Positions 1 through 11,740 of a stretch of 64,000 nt of DNA are shown here, in pieces. A program made the position numbers and the translations under genes. The notes under the pieces were generated by a model. It had not been told where the DNA came from. It worked only from the letters and a program-made list of their open reading frames with translations, and made no database searches. Origin of the DNA: Vanessa cardui (lineage: Eukaryota > Arthropoda > Insecta > Lepidoptera > Nymphalidae); contig NC_061129.1 of assembly GCF_905220365.1 (NCBI RefSeq), forward strand, positions 4,898,803-4,962,802. The letters run 5' to 3'. Each line of letters begins with the position of its first letter. Positions within the stretch are counted from its first letter, which is position 1.

Positions 1-346
1 ATCGCGAGTTACCTTTTTTTAACACAATTTTTGGCTCAGGTGTCTATCGTGTCTATTAATATTAATTGACGTTTGTGAAATTTTGACTCTAATATACGAA
101 GAACAATGACTGTGCATCGTCGGCGTGTAATTACTGCGCGCTCAATTTCTTTAACAAAAAATATCCAAAGTGTTTTTGTTACGACTTTTACCGAATTTCT
201 ATAATACTGTTAAATTTATATAACACGGAATATATAATTGAATTGATAATTGTTATAAAGAATCAAAGTCGAATTAAATTGTCGCGGTGTCTCTCGTTAC
301 AATCAAATTGACAGTTTTGTATTCATGACATACATATTTTTTTAAG
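1..346. other. AT-rich non-coding stretch
   Basis: No gene is visible here. There is a short plus-strand open frame of about 32 codons near 105, but it has no splice partner or recognisable motif, and I treat it as chance. Confidence 0.5.
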
Positions 347-649
347 TATATTACGACACAGCTTAGATGTAGCATCGGCGAATTCAATAAAACCAAATTC
401 AAGAAAATCTATTGAGCTATTCGACGCTATTCGTCGCTATAGATTCTCGTGTCAGTTCAACCCGAGAAAGCAAGTGCATGTAAACCGACGTGTCAAATTG
501 ACGAATATACGAGGTCATATGATTTTACAATAACGTTTGTGTAAAGAACATATTTACATAAGAAATAAATTTTGGATAGCGTAATTAATTTGGATGTGAT
601 CGGTTTTACAAATTTTGCCGATGCTACATCTAAGTTGTGTCGTAGTATA
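347..649. mobile_element. MITE-like element with 33-bp terminal inverted repeats
   Basis: The segment 347-379 is repeated in inverted orientation at 617-649 with 31 of 33 bases matching. The shared core includes CTTAGATGTAGCATCGGC. The element is about 300 bp, has no coding potential, and the arms begin and end with TA, which suits a Tc1/mariner-type TA target site. The family is not identified. Non-autonomous DNA transposon is inferred from size and structure. Confidence 0.75.
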
Positions 650-1017
650 ACCTAAATAAATAATATAAAAAATATTATTGAGATCGAACTGTGTTACAAA
701 CATTTAACACAATATTTAATTGAATAGATAAATACATATAATAATATTATAATAAGTGATTAAAATAAATTAGTCTGCAGTACCCACAATTTGTTGAAAA
801 ATATTTTCGTTGCTTAAATTTTAAATTGGTTTAAATGAATAAAGCGTGGAATCCTCTATCTTATATCCTAAAGTATATATGTTTATTCGAAAACATGTAT
901 AGGTAATACATGAAAATGCTATTTATGTATTTGTAATCACATTGAACAACAATAAATATATAAAATATTGAATTTAAATAAGACGTAACTTAAGTGCAAG
1001 ACAAAATTATGTTGTTG

Positions 1018-1036
1018 TACATACATACATACATAT
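1018..1036. repeat. (TACA)n microsatellite
   Basis: A short run of tandem TACA units, grading into TATA. No gene is visible between the MITE at 649 and the SINE cluster at 1,294; 1,131-1,275 contains a badly decayed fragment of the GGCGGACGAGCAT repeat family. Confidence 0.7.
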
Positions 1037-1306
1037 ATGCCTACTGGATTTCAAAATTTATGTTACAATATAATAACTAACAAAAATATTAGTTAAATAA
1101 TAATAATTGTACTCTGTTTTATTTGATAGGTACACTGACTAAGAGCTATGTAGGCATTACCACCAACGCATTGTAGGCAGGGTAAGAAATATTAACCATT
1201 TCTTACAGAGCCAATACACCGCCAACCTCGGTAACAAAATGTTATGTCCCTTGTGCGTTTAGTTATCGAAATACAACACTTCTTTGTAAGTATAACTGCT
1301 TAGCGA

Positions 1307-1504
1307 GCTGAGATGGCCCAGTGGTGGAGCTGAGATGACCCAGTGGTTAGAACGCATGCATCTTAACCGATGATTTCGGGTTCAAGCCCAGACAAGCACC
1401 ACTATATATATAACAACAGGAACAGCGTGGTGGAATAAGTTCCAAACCCTCTCCTTACTGGTAGAGAATACCTTAACGCAGCAGTGGGAAATTTACAGGC
1501 TGTT
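1307..1504 (+). mobile_element. tRNA-derived SINE, older copy of a nested pair
   Basis: It has a tRNA-like head (box A TGGCCCAGTGG, box B GGTTCAAGCCC) and the family's CAGCAGTGGGAAATTTACAGG end. The middle is shortened. The box A head is present twice in tandem. A 12-13-bp flank, AACTGCTTAGCGA at 1,294-1,306, recurs with one change after the second SINE at 1,844-1,855. This suggests the outer copy's target-site duplication now encloses both elements. Confidence 0.85.
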
Positions 1505-1511
1505 AATGCTT

Positions 1512-1843
1512 GAGTCGAGATGGCCCAGTGGTGAGTCGAGATGGCCCAGTGGTTAGAACGCGTGCATCTTAACCGATGATTGCGGGTTCAAACCCAGGCA
1601 AGCACCGCTGATTCATGTGCTTAATTTGTCTTTATAATTCATCTCGTGCTCAGCGGTGAAGGAAAACATCGTGAGGAAACCTGCATGTGACAAATTTCAT
1701 AGAAATTCTGCCACATGTGTATTCCACCAACCCGCATTGGAACAGCGTGGTGGAATATGTTCCAAACCTTCTCCTCAAAGGGAGAGGAGGCCTTTGGCCC
1801 AGCAGTGGGAATTTACAGGCTGTTGTTGTTGTTTGTTTGTTGT
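1512..1843 (+). mobile_element. tRNA-derived SINE, full length, inserted in the end of the first copy
   Basis: Full-length copy with box A, box B, a body of about 230 bp and a TTG/TTTG repeat tail. The 21-bp head, including box A, is duplicated in tandem at 1,511-1,552. AATGCTT precedes the copy (1,505-1,511) and follows it (1,844-1,850), as expected for insertion into the older copy's downstream flank. It resembles nymphalid SINEs of the Metulj type; that family name is from memory and unverified. Pol III transcription is inferred from the boxes. Confidence 0.9.
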
Positions 1844-2743
1844 AATGCTTAGCGATAATGGACAAAAAAGTATTTACTAGTCAATTAATCTGTCGATTGG
1901 AAAAAAGGAATATATTAAGTGTAGCGTAAGTAGTATACTTGCATTATCAATATCATTACATGAGACTGTTCGAAACCATTCTACTTTGTTTCATGTTTCT
2001 TATCACCTGTCTACTTCATAATTATTTCAATTATATATATAATTGCTATTACATTTGGAACAAATAATTGAACTTTATACTATTGGATAACTTACGTCGG
2101 ACCAGTAACGGGAGCTGTATAAATCATGAATAAAATAAATACCTATAATAAATTCGAATACTACGCTACTGTTAGTTGTAAAACGGCGTATATGACAATT
2201 AATAGTTTCAAATAAAAACTCCTAAGTTACTGTAGATTAGAGGTTTATTATTATTAAGCTATGTTCACAAACAAATATGCACTCTCTATACCCTGACCCC
2301 TTTAATCTGATGTGACAACAAGGTAAAAACGACATGACAAAGAGAATGAACTTTCCGACACAAGAAATTGTTAAAACTGCCAAGTCTCTTCTCAAATCTC
2401 AACTGAGAATTTATTTACAACTAGCTGTGCCCGTGACTTCGCATTTGTATTTAACAAAAAGTTACTAATGAAAGGAAAAAGAAAGAAAGAAATGTTTATT
2501 AGGACACGGTACATAATAAAAGAATAAAAAAATTATAAGGAAAACAATAAAAATAAACAAACATATTAACTAACTATAACTACTGACTAACTTAATCTAC
2601 AAAAAAACAAGACAATGATACCTAACGTATCGTAAAGTTTACCTTATTTAAAAATACAGACAGATAGGGCAAGCAAATTTAACGACAGGTAGACAATTGA
2701 GCACGCCAAACTTAATTTTTCTTTCTAACAAATATAGAATATG

Positions 2744-3032
2744 AGTCCAGTGCTTAGAACGCGTGCATCTTAACCGATAATTGCGGGTTCAAACCCAGGC
2801 AAGCACCGCTGATTCATGTGTATAATTTGTCTTTATAATTCATCTCGTGCTCAGCGGTGAAGGAAAACATCGTGAGGAAACCTGCATGTGACAAATTTCA
2901 TTGAAATTCTGCCACATGTGTATTCCACCAGCCCGCATTGGAACAGCGTGGTGGAATATGTTCCAAAACCTTTCCTCAAAGGAAGAGGAGGCCATTATCC
3001 CAGCAGTGGGAATTTACAGGCTGTTGTTGTTG
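2744..3032 (+). mobile_element. tRNA-derived SINE with 11-bp target-site duplication
   Basis: Same family as the copies at 1.3-1.8 kb, with part of the box A head deleted but box B (GGTTCAAACCC) and the TTG tail intact. Perfect target-site duplication TATAGAATATG at 2,733-2,743 and 3,033-3,043, so insertion is fairly recent. Confidence 0.92.
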
Positions 3033-3033
3033 T

Positions 3034-4702
3034 ATAGAATATGGCTCGACTAAGAAAACATCATGAGAAAACCTGCAAGTCGAATGAAATTCTTCCACAT
3101 GTACCTGCGAGCGCTAAGAGAACGAAAGTGGAATATACCTTTCTTTTTATTCTTTATTTTTTCAACGTCGTTTGAAGTCAAACGTAGCCTTTACATTCAA
3201 AAATAAAAGATTCATATTTTAAATTGAAATATCATAATATTTAATAGCCTTAAATATTCTATTTCACTTTATTTATTAATTATAAACTAATGACATGTAT
3301 GATTTATTCAAACATTTAATGTCTAAACATGTTATAAGTTAAGGAATATTATGATACTTAAATATCACTTAACATTAGGATTATCTTGACCTTCACTAGT
3401 ATGTTATTGACCTTAACATTTGAATAACAAATTTAATAAACACATCACTTATAATATAAACAAACTCACCAATGAGTATTTATATGTTTTTGTTTTTTTT
3501 TTTAATTTCGTCCTGGCAATAATAGCTATGTTACCAAATACCAAGTCTATAAATATCACGTTAGGCTAAGGCGAAGGTTTGGAGCTTTCTCCTCCACGGC
3601 TCTTAGGGCACAAGTAACTTTATAATAAATACATAAAATATTATTCAAATAAGTTATGTGCCAAAATAGTAACAAATACAATAAATGTAAAAAATACAAT
3701 AAACGCTGCTTCTCATTATACTGTTAAAAACATTTTTTTTATCTTAACATGTAATTACTCCAACAACAACATCTAACATTTAATGGTCTTCCTTCATAAT
3801 TTATTGATGATTTGACAGTCCAGTGGCTAGTTTATATTATACTCCTTATGCTTAATTATCCTCGGTTTTAATTCCGGGTTCTTCCATTTCCAAAAAAGCA
3901 TTCCAAGTTTTTCCTGTAAATAATTTCTCCGAAGCTGCCTAGAGTCTAGAAATTAATAGTATTAATACTGTGCCTCAGAGAGCACATTAAGAAGTTAGTC
4001 CGACTGAACTATTTTAGTCAGGTTCTTACCTCTCACTATGTAAAAAGCGTGAGAATAAACAGTGCGTTGATTTTCTGGACACTCTTGTACATTTTTTAAT
4101 ATAAATATATATCTTGAAAAGAGGCTTCTAAATCGGTCTGAAGGCTATCACCACAACATACATTTCATCACAACATAATACTATTTTACTTGGTGGTAGG
4201 GCCTTGTGCGGGCACGTCTGGATAGTTACCACCTACGCATCAAGGTACATAGGCGATGGTGACCACTAAACATTACCTTGGTGCCAATCCGCTTATTTAT
4301 TATAAATATGTTTGTATTCAAAATTGGTTATAAAAAGAACATAGAAACTTAATAAAAATATATTGTTTGTAAAACAGTCTTTTGTTTTATTAGATGAGCA
4401 GAACTAAAGGGCCAGTTTGATTGATCATCAAATTAATCGTCGAACTCGTCACGTCGACTCGGAATGCGTTATTTACGATATTTCATTATTTACCGGCTCC
4501 TAGCAACGCTTCTCGTAAATTTTGATCTAAGTATTTGAAGATTTAAATACAACAGAAGTGGCATTGTTAATTATTGAAAATAAAATGTTTTTTTGTTTTA
4601 TCGAGCATAATTTTGTTATATATTTTATATTATTAAACTATTTTCTTTAAAAGATAGATATTTATTTTTTCACATAAAATCTATTTTATTTTTTTTTATT
4701 TT
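3034..4702. other. Gene-free stretch with repeat scraps
   Basis: AT-rich sequence without a supportable gene. Around 3,560-3,610 and 3,900-4,060 there are short GC-elevated fragments that look like decayed transposon pieces. At 4,191-4,290 lies a minus-oriented fragment of the abundant GGTAGGG/GGCGGACGAGCAT repeat. Confidence 0.5.
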
Positions 4703-4870
4703 ATGGCATAGGTTGGCGGACGAGCATATGGGCCACCTGATGGTAAGTGCTCACCATCACCCATAGACAATGACGGTGTAAATAAATTTAACTATTCCTT
4801 ACAACCTTGGGAATAAAGATGAAAAATGTTCCTTGTGCCTGTAGCTATGACTTTGAACAAAAATAAATAA
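4703..4870 (+). repeat. GGCGGACGAGCAT SINE-like repeat, partial
   Basis: Start of the second abundant family in this window. Landmarks are TAGGTTGGCGGACGAGCAT, then CACCTGATGGTAAGTG, CCTTGTGCCTGTAG and, in full copies, GCTTGCACAAAGCCCTACC. This copy lacks the distal half. It shows no clear tRNA boxes, so I call it SINE-like without assigning a family. Confidence 0.8.
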
Positions 4871-5102
4871 TATTTATTTTAACATTATATAGGTATTATA
4901 TGAGTTAAACTATATACCATAGATTGTTAAACCAACCGATTTTTAATTCCGATATGTCCTATGCTACATATATGTATTTATTAAATTAGGAACAACTCCC
5001 ACATTTTGCATTGTTACTACGTCTACCACGTAATTAGTTTAGCATTATTTATTAATATTATTAATGGATAAATATTTAAATAAAAATAAGTAAGGAATCG
5101 TA

Positions 5103-5290
5103 TAGGTGGGGACAACCCATTTATTAGTTATTCTACCGCCAAAGAGCAATACTTAGTATCGTGTTCCAGTCTGAAGGATGAGTAACCCAATGGAACTACA
5201 TTATAAGATATTAATTTAAACGGTTGGGGAAGCAAAGAATAGTTAATATTTCTTGCTGAACCAATGTTGCTGCGGTGGTGACCACTGTTC
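5103..5290 (-). repeat. GGCGGACGAGCAT SINE-like repeat, decayed copy
   Basis: Minus-strand copy recognisable by the ATTCTACCGCCAAA and GTGTTCCAGTCTGAAGGATG landmarks; much of the distal part has decayed. Confidence 0.65.
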
Positions 5291-5430
5291 ATCGGGTGAA
5301 ATATGAAATGAAATATATTCCATATGAAACTTGAAAACTAAATAAAACTTGCAAAAAATTGCTTAATTAAAACACTTAACTTATATTATTATGGGTTTGG
5401 GTCAGTAAAAAGGCGATTCGACATTTCTAA

Positions 5431-5872
5431 TAATAGGCTATTTTACAAACGAAAAATAAATTGTGAATTATTGTAATCAGTGTATATTATGAGTTAAAAA
5501 TGGTTATTTACTAAGGAAACTTGAAAATTAATACTTAATTTAAAATAACTAAAAATGCATTTTTTCAAACGTTTGTCACGTGACACAAAACGCTCCTGAT
5601 TGGCCGGGCTTATGATGAAGTCACTTTCTTGTAAACTTTGCTTTTCTACTATATGTACCACAGATTAAAATACAGCAAAGTGACGTCACCGAAGCAGCGC
5701 AGCGCCATATTGTCTAAGTAGCGTTTTCGCGCGTTATTTAAATATGGAATTTTTAATATGATATTTTTCGGCAAATATGTACTAGAAATAAGTAAATCAA
5801 CTTTTACTGGGTTCCTTAACCTCTACTAAATAATATAAAATGGATTTTAAAAACCAGTTAAATAGCCTATTA
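5431..5872. mobile_element. Candidate MITE of about 440 bp with 13-bp inverted ends
   Basis: TAATAGGCTATTT at 5,431-5,443 is matched exactly by its reverse complement at 5,860-5,872, extending to 15 of 16 bases. The interior carries CACGTG, an inverted CCAAT (ATTGG) and TGACGTCA, plus a GC-rich patch around 5,640-5,740. No open frame is present. I read it as a non-autonomous DNA element carrying promoter-like motifs rather than as a gene promoter. Confidence 0.55.
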
Positions 5873-6300
5873 ATTAATTCGGTATAAATAGATGAGAAAA
5901 AAGCCTTATAACTATTACTAACCTACTTTACGAAACTCTTATGTAAATCCTGAATCATCATCATCATCAATCATCATATTTGTAAAAAGAAACTGAAAAA
6001 AAAACCATTTGATTGAATATCAACAATATGAGTACAATGATACTAATTTTTTAGTATATCTATCAGGCATAACATTTTTCATTATATAGATACAAGAGCA
6101 TCATACTTCATAACAGGCTGCTACGGAGTTATTTATTCGGACAGTCGAGTGTACCAGTACAGGATAGTGGCAACAAATGTAATTTTACAAATGAAAACAA
6201 TATTTGTTTACCCAAGTGTATAATAAAAGCAAAATCAAAACATTCATTTATTTGTAAAAAAAAAACAGCTTTATTGAAACTGTTTTTAAATTGGTACCAA

Positions 6301-6532
6301 CAACAACAGCCTGTAAATTTCCGACTGCTGGGCTAAGACCTCGTCTCCCTATGAGGACAAGATTTTTGAAACATATTCCACCAAGCCGTTCCAATGCGGG
6401 TTGGTGGGATACACATGTGGGGGTATTTCTATGAGATTAGACACATGCAGGTTTCGTCATGTTTACCTTCACCACCGAGCACGAGATGAATTATGAAAAC
6501 AAATTAAGTACATGAATGTACAGTCAATTATA
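6301..6532 (-). mobile_element. tRNA-derived SINE, truncated
   Basis: Reverse-oriented copy starting with the CAACAACAACAGCCTGTAAA end and stopping before the box B/box A head. GGTACCAA on both sides (6,293-6,300 and 6,533-6,540) is a likely target-site duplication. Confidence 0.85.
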
Positions 6533-6544
6533 GGTACCAAGTAC

Positions 6545-6765
6545 CTTAAAATCAAATCAAATCAATTTTATTGAAATAAACTTCACAATGAAGCGTTATT
6601 TAAATCTTTAATAATAAAATACTACCACGGTTTCGGAAATCAGCCTCTAGCGAGAAGAAACGGCAAGAAACGGGATTCAAACAAAGCTAACATTTTAAAA
6701 TGTATTTTTTATATTTTTTAAATTAGTAAGCAAAATAAATAACGAAACGTCACATCGACGGAAAA
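6545..6765. repeat. Lepidopteran interspersed repeat (AGAAGAAACGGCAAGAAAC type)
   Basis: Contains the motif GCGAGAAGAAACGGCAAGAAAC within a TTTATTGAAATAAAC context. A related fragment, TACCGAGAAGAAACGGCAAG, lies at 18,420-18,440. The class of element is not known to me. Confidence 0.55.
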
Positions 6766-7552
6766 CAAATTAATATCACTATAATTGGTATACATATTAT
6801 GTGTTAAAAAGTTCAAACAAAATCCTGTCCCTTCTAGCGAAACGAGTTCATCACGCAAGCCAGGTAGCGGAGCGCGGCGGTGCGTGCGTGTTATTAAGAT
6901 TGTAATTTTAAATGAGCCCTTGTTTTAATTGAGTTATGGTCAGTGTTACGCCTGTTAACTGATGATATTTTGTGTTAGCTGAACTTTCTTAATGTAATCG
7001 TTTTGGAATTTATACAGACTTTATATACAGACTTTAACTTTTACTTGTTGATGCGTGTTTACAGGCACGTATTTCATGTGTCGGGGATGATCTAAGTTAA
7101 GATTATTGTATACCATGTGCAAATATTTTTTCGCACTTATAATCGAGGGCCTAACTTTAACTTAATGAAACCTGAACAAGAGCTCGCATGCTCAGTACCT
7201 TTTCATAATAATTATTATATAATATTATTTTAAAATAGCATTGTGTTATCTATAGTCATAATAATTTATAAACTAAGTTATATGATATATATATTTTAGT
7301 GGTTATATAAACAATACAGTAGGTATACAGGAAGGCAGAATTAATATTGTACACAAAACTAATATATGTATATAGAGCTATTATAATTTTATAAATGCGA
7401 AAGTAACTTTATTTGTCTTTTAGTCTGTTGCTCTTACAAAGCAGTGTATGTATATTTTAATAACAGAAGTCGAGGTTAATCTTAATCGCGAGCGGAGCCT
7501 ACGGCAACCAGTTACTTATATGATAGCATTGTAAATTACAATATAATATTAC

Positions 7553-7822
7553 TAGGTGGTAGGGTCTGGGTAGGTACCACCCACTCATCAGTTATTCTAC
7601 CGCCAAACTACAGTACTCGGTATTGTGTTCCGGTTTAAAGGATGAGAAAGCCAGTGTAACTACAAGCACAAGGGACATAATATCTTAGTTCCCAAGGTTA
7701 GTGGCGTATTGACGATTTAAGGAATATTTAATATTTCTTACAGCGTCATTGTATATAGGTAATGGTGACCACTTACCATCAGGTAGCCCGTATGCTCGTC
7801 CGCCAACCTATACCATAAAAAA
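7553..7822 (-). repeat. GGCGGACGAGCAT SINE-like repeat, near full length
   Basis: Reverse copy running from AGGTGGTAGGGTCTGGGTAG to CGTCCGCCAACCTATACCAT, followed by an A-rich tract. It shows all landmarks of the family and is one of the best copies in the window. Confidence 0.88.
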
Positions 7823-8463
7823 AAATATAAAATGTTTATATTCAATTATGTATTTTAAAAACTTTATATTGTATTATTGTAAAACACAAAACAACACAAC
7901 GATAATTACAGACAACACTTAGTGTAAATGTAAATTAACTAGATACGACAGTACAATAACTTTTATTACTTCGCTCCGAGTTAATAAATATTTATCATGA
8001 AGTCGTATTAAATTTAATATTATTAATTTGTCGTGTTGCATTTAGTCAACCTAAATTACAAATATTCTATATAATTTCACGCCACGAAAATATCTAATTA
8101 CGAAAAATTTATTACAAAAGAATTGCCTAAGAAACTCCGTTTATATAAATAATTCATACGTAGACATTTTTTTAATTGAATTCAATTGAAATTTGAGGGA
8201 ATTGTTAAGCTTTATCGAAATGTCAGTATCCAAAAATTTTATCCGTTACTTTGACTTTGTTACAAAATACATTTATGTAAAAAACAAGCTTTTATTAATC
8301 CACGTATTAAAAGGAAAAAAAATCGTGTACTGGATTGAATTGTAGCCGGTAGCGAATGATGATTGAAATTCCTGTTCAATCAAAAAGTTTACTTATTTAA
8401 CATTCAATTGCAATGTTTGACTCACATATAAATTAGAATCAAAAATATATTTACATATATATA

Positions 8464-8741
8464 GAGTCGAAATGGCCTAGTGGTTCTTGGCCTTGGTTCA
8501 ATCCCAAGCAAGTACCGCTGTTTCATGTGCTTAATTTGTCTTTATAATTCATCTCGTGCTCAGCGGTGAAGGAAAACATCGTGAGGAAACCTGCATGTGA
8601 CAAATTTCATAGAAATTCTGCCACATGTGTATTCCACCAACCCGCATTGGAACAGCGTGGTCGAATATGTTCCAAACCTTCTCCTCAAAGGGAGAGGAGG
8701 TCTTTAACCCAGCAGTGGGAATTTACAGGCTGTTGTTGTTG
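8464..8741 (+). mobile_element. tRNA-derived SINE with a deletion between box A and box B
   Basis: The head reads GAGTCGAAATGGCCTAGTGG then passes almost directly to a box B-like GGTTCAATCCC, so about 25 bp of the family consensus is missing. The body and TTG tail are intact. Flanking TATATAG on both sides is compatible with a short target-site duplication. The open frame of about 60 codons inside it is a SINE by-product. Confidence 0.9.
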
Positions 8742-9389
8742 TATATAGACAAGGATCTACATGAATGACTCATCAACAGAAAACAAACTATCAAAGCTTT
8801 TCTTTTCAAAAGATTTTCTTACGTTTAAATATTGTTGACTAACTTAATAGCTTAAAAAAAATTACCAATTAAATAATTAATAATAACGAAATAAGTTTAG
8901 CTACATGTGACAGATATACTAGGCTCTCCTCTGTATATGATAATAATATTGAATTTCGGCCACTGAGCGCTCACTAGCAACAAATAAAATGTTCATAACT
9001 GCTTACGTTTAGAATTACACTATGAACCGTTCTCTATATAAAAAGAGGTCGTTCCAATGAAATCGAAAAGCAGTAATCATAAAATACATGACATCTAGTA
9101 TTACAAGTCCACAGTCGTTAATATAGCAGATTACATGCCGTGAAACAATACGTTCTCACGAAGTAACGTACGTTTATTTTGGACGCGCACTACCTACGTG
9201 TAATAGCGTAATGATATTCTATTTCTTTGTAACACAAGGGCATAACTTCTCACGGAAACGAATTGTTTCAGATGTGAGAAACATCAATAAATACGATTGC
9301 ATGTAACCGAAATTATATTCAGGATTTCATTTTAAATACCTATTTGAATACAAAAGTTTACTTTATAAATGACGTAAGTTTTAAAAATG

Positions 9390-9671
9390 TGAAGTAAAGT
9401 AACAGCCTGTAAATTTCCCACTGGTGGGCTAAGGCCATCTTCCATTAAGTGTTTGGAACATATTCCAACACGCTGTTCCAATGCGGGTTGGTGGAATGCA
9501 CATGTGGCAGAATTACAACGAAATTAGAAACATGCAGGTTTCACCGCCGAGTACGAGAAGAAATGTAAACATAAATTAAGCAGATATATATACTGGTGCT
9601 TGCCTGGGTTTGAACCCGAAATCATCGGTTAAGATGCCCGTGTTCAAACCACTGGGCCATCTGCGCTCCGC
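9390..9671 (-). mobile_element. tRNA-derived SINE with perfect 15-bp target-site duplication
   Basis: Reverse copy from AACAGCCTGTAAATTTCCCA to the head complement CTGGGCCATCTGCGCTC. TAAGTTTTAAAAATG is present at 9,375-9,389 and again at 9,672-9,686 without mismatch, defining the insertion exactly. Internally some of the body around the CCGAGTACGAG region is deleted. Confidence 0.93.
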
Positions 9672-9844
9672 TAAGTTTTAAAAATGATTGTAATTATTTA
9701 ATACATAAAAGAAATATAGTAAAATACAAACAATACCTTAAGCATTCAGCAAACTTTTAAAACATAACATTTCAGAAATACAATTAACGATTATAAAAAA
9801 GATTATTATCGAAAATAATATTATTTTATTAATCTATCGTCGCC

Positions 9845-10190
9845 AGGTATTTCCTTAATAACGTTCACTATTTGCATGGACGAAAAATCGAGACGTCATT
9901 TAATAAATCACCGAGTGAAATATTGGTGGACGGTCGAACGGCGACCTCGCTTCCGAAACCCATCAGAGACGGGCCAGCAGAAACAAAAAGGCGCTGCCGC
10001 CGGTGCACTTCCGGTGCTGCCACCGCTGAAAAATTACTAGCGAGTTAATACATTATGAATACTTGGTGTAGTGTCCCGTTTGAATTGCTGCCCAAGCAAT
10101 CATTACAGTGGGTCGTTTTATTCGAATTTCGAATGTCAGTTACACATTTTACGAACTAGCGAATAGATTGTTCGTTAGGATTTGTTCGAG
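9845..10190. other. GC-elevated, repeat-free segment: candidate conserved non-coding element
   Basis: The segment departs sharply from the AT-rich surroundings, with a block at 9,930-10,035 rich in CG, and matches none of the repeat families seen elsewhere. A plus-strand frame from the ATG near 9,878 stays open for about 54 codons but has no splice support. Regulatory function is inference from composition only. Confidence 0.35.
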
Positions 10191-10369
10191 AATAAATAAA
10201 ACTGATATTGTTTGTTTTTCTGAATGAATTAATTCATTCTTCAAAATTTATCACTTAATTGTAATTTTCAGATGTTACATGTAGTAATTTGCAAGCAAGT
10301 CAATATTAAAGGACTATATATTTAAATTATATCCAAATCACACTTGACTAACTTTTCGTTTCGCATTGA

Positions 10370-10800
10370 ACTCTTTTTGTGCGACATTACAAATGATAGC
10401 CATAACGATTGCCATTTGTCAATGTACCGTCTCGTAAGTACCAAAAAATCCTAATGAGATGACGCGCCACAAGATCTACCTTCATAATGGATACACTAAT
10501 TCAGTTAAAGAATAACAGAATCACCTAAGTGATGTCCTTCAAACCTTCCGAGAAGTTGACGCATGATTGCTTGGTGAAAAAATTGTACAATTATAACTTT
10601 GTTGCTGTAACGTTGAGTCGCTTGTGGAACGAAATGGGCCCTTTCTTTTGTTTTCGACAAGCTCACGGGGCGAGCCGAATCAACTCGGCGACTATATTTG
10701 TTTTCTCTAGCGCTGTAAACATGTGTTTTGACATAGTCCTTTGTCTAACAGGTATTTTTTTGGAAATTTCTTCTATTTATTACCGATTGTAAATCTACTT
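10370..10800. other. Complex repeat-free segment, candidate conserved non-coding element
   Basis: High-complexity sequence with several CG dinucleotides. An 87-codon plus-strand open frame (10,529-10,792) crosses it, but its product resembles no family I recognise, lacks splice context and ends in AT-rich sequence. I favour non-coding. Confidence 0.3.
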
Positions 10801-11444
10801 GGAGACAAGTGACGATGTCGCTGATGGTTTGAATAATGTCCAACAATATTTTCGGTAAAGTAAATAAATAGAGACGATGAAGCAATAAATACCGTGAAGG
10901 AGACACTCTGACCGATTTCGGCTAATGGCGGTCACTCTCAACCAAGATTACACAACTCTGTAAGACTTCAAAAAAGAAGGTGGTTCTCAATTCGCCTTTA
11001 CTATTTTTTTGGGTGCGTAATATACACAGATATGTGCACTTTCAGAACTACATGACATGTTAATGATTTTGTTTGCTTTTCAAAAACGGAATGTAATGGT
11101 GTTTTTGTAAAACAGAGCTGACATTCACCTGAGCCTGATCATTTTATTAAGTATTTATTAATTTAAAGTAAATAAATATGTTGTCCGTCGCTTTTCAGCA
11201 TACACTTAATTTTGTTATGTTTATACATAAAAAATAACTATGTAAAAAATTTAAGTACCTAAAATAACTACCAGGAACAAGCATAAGTTAGAAATGAAAG
11301 AACGATAAAGAAAAGTTTGGCAGAGTATATATGTTTTAACAACATGACACATAAAAAAGTCGTTTAAAATCATAACGTACTTTTATAACATTGTTTTAAA
11401 TACCATACTTATTATATTTTGGATAAATAGTTGACATGTTTTAT

Positions 11445-11740
11445 TGGAAAAGGATGGCAGACGAGCATATGGGCCACCTTATGGTAAGTGGTCACCATCA
11501 CCCACCCATAAACAATGACGCTGTAAGAAATATTAACTATTCCTTACATCGTCAATGCGCTACAAACCTTGGGCACTAAGATGCTATTTCCCTTGTGCCT
11601 GTAGTTACACTGGCTCACTCATCCTTCAAACGGAACACAACAATACTGCGTACTGTTGTTTACTGGTAGAATATCTGATGAGTGGGTGGTACCTACCCAG
11701 GCGGGCTTGCACAAAGCCCTACCACCAAGTAAACATATTT
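11445..11740 (+). repeat. GGCGGACGAGCAT SINE-like repeat, full length
   Basis: Complete copy with all landmarks, ending in GCTTGCACAAAGCCCTACCA. The short open frame across it arises from the repeat. Confidence 0.88.

Noticed and set aside
1512..1600. tRNA gene from box A/box B matches
   Set aside because: The boxes belong to a repeated SINE head; no cloverleaf with an intact anticodon arm is formed and the unit recurs many times.
1656..1880. Open frames of 60-74 codons at 1,656, 8,566 and 24,325 with near-identical products
   Set aside because: They are translations of the SINE body; similar peptides occur because the repeat is similar, not because a gene family is present.
5560..5750. Gene promoter from E-box, CCAAT and CRE motifs
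   Set aside because: The cluster lies between matching inverted ends and no gene follows; a mobile element explains it better.
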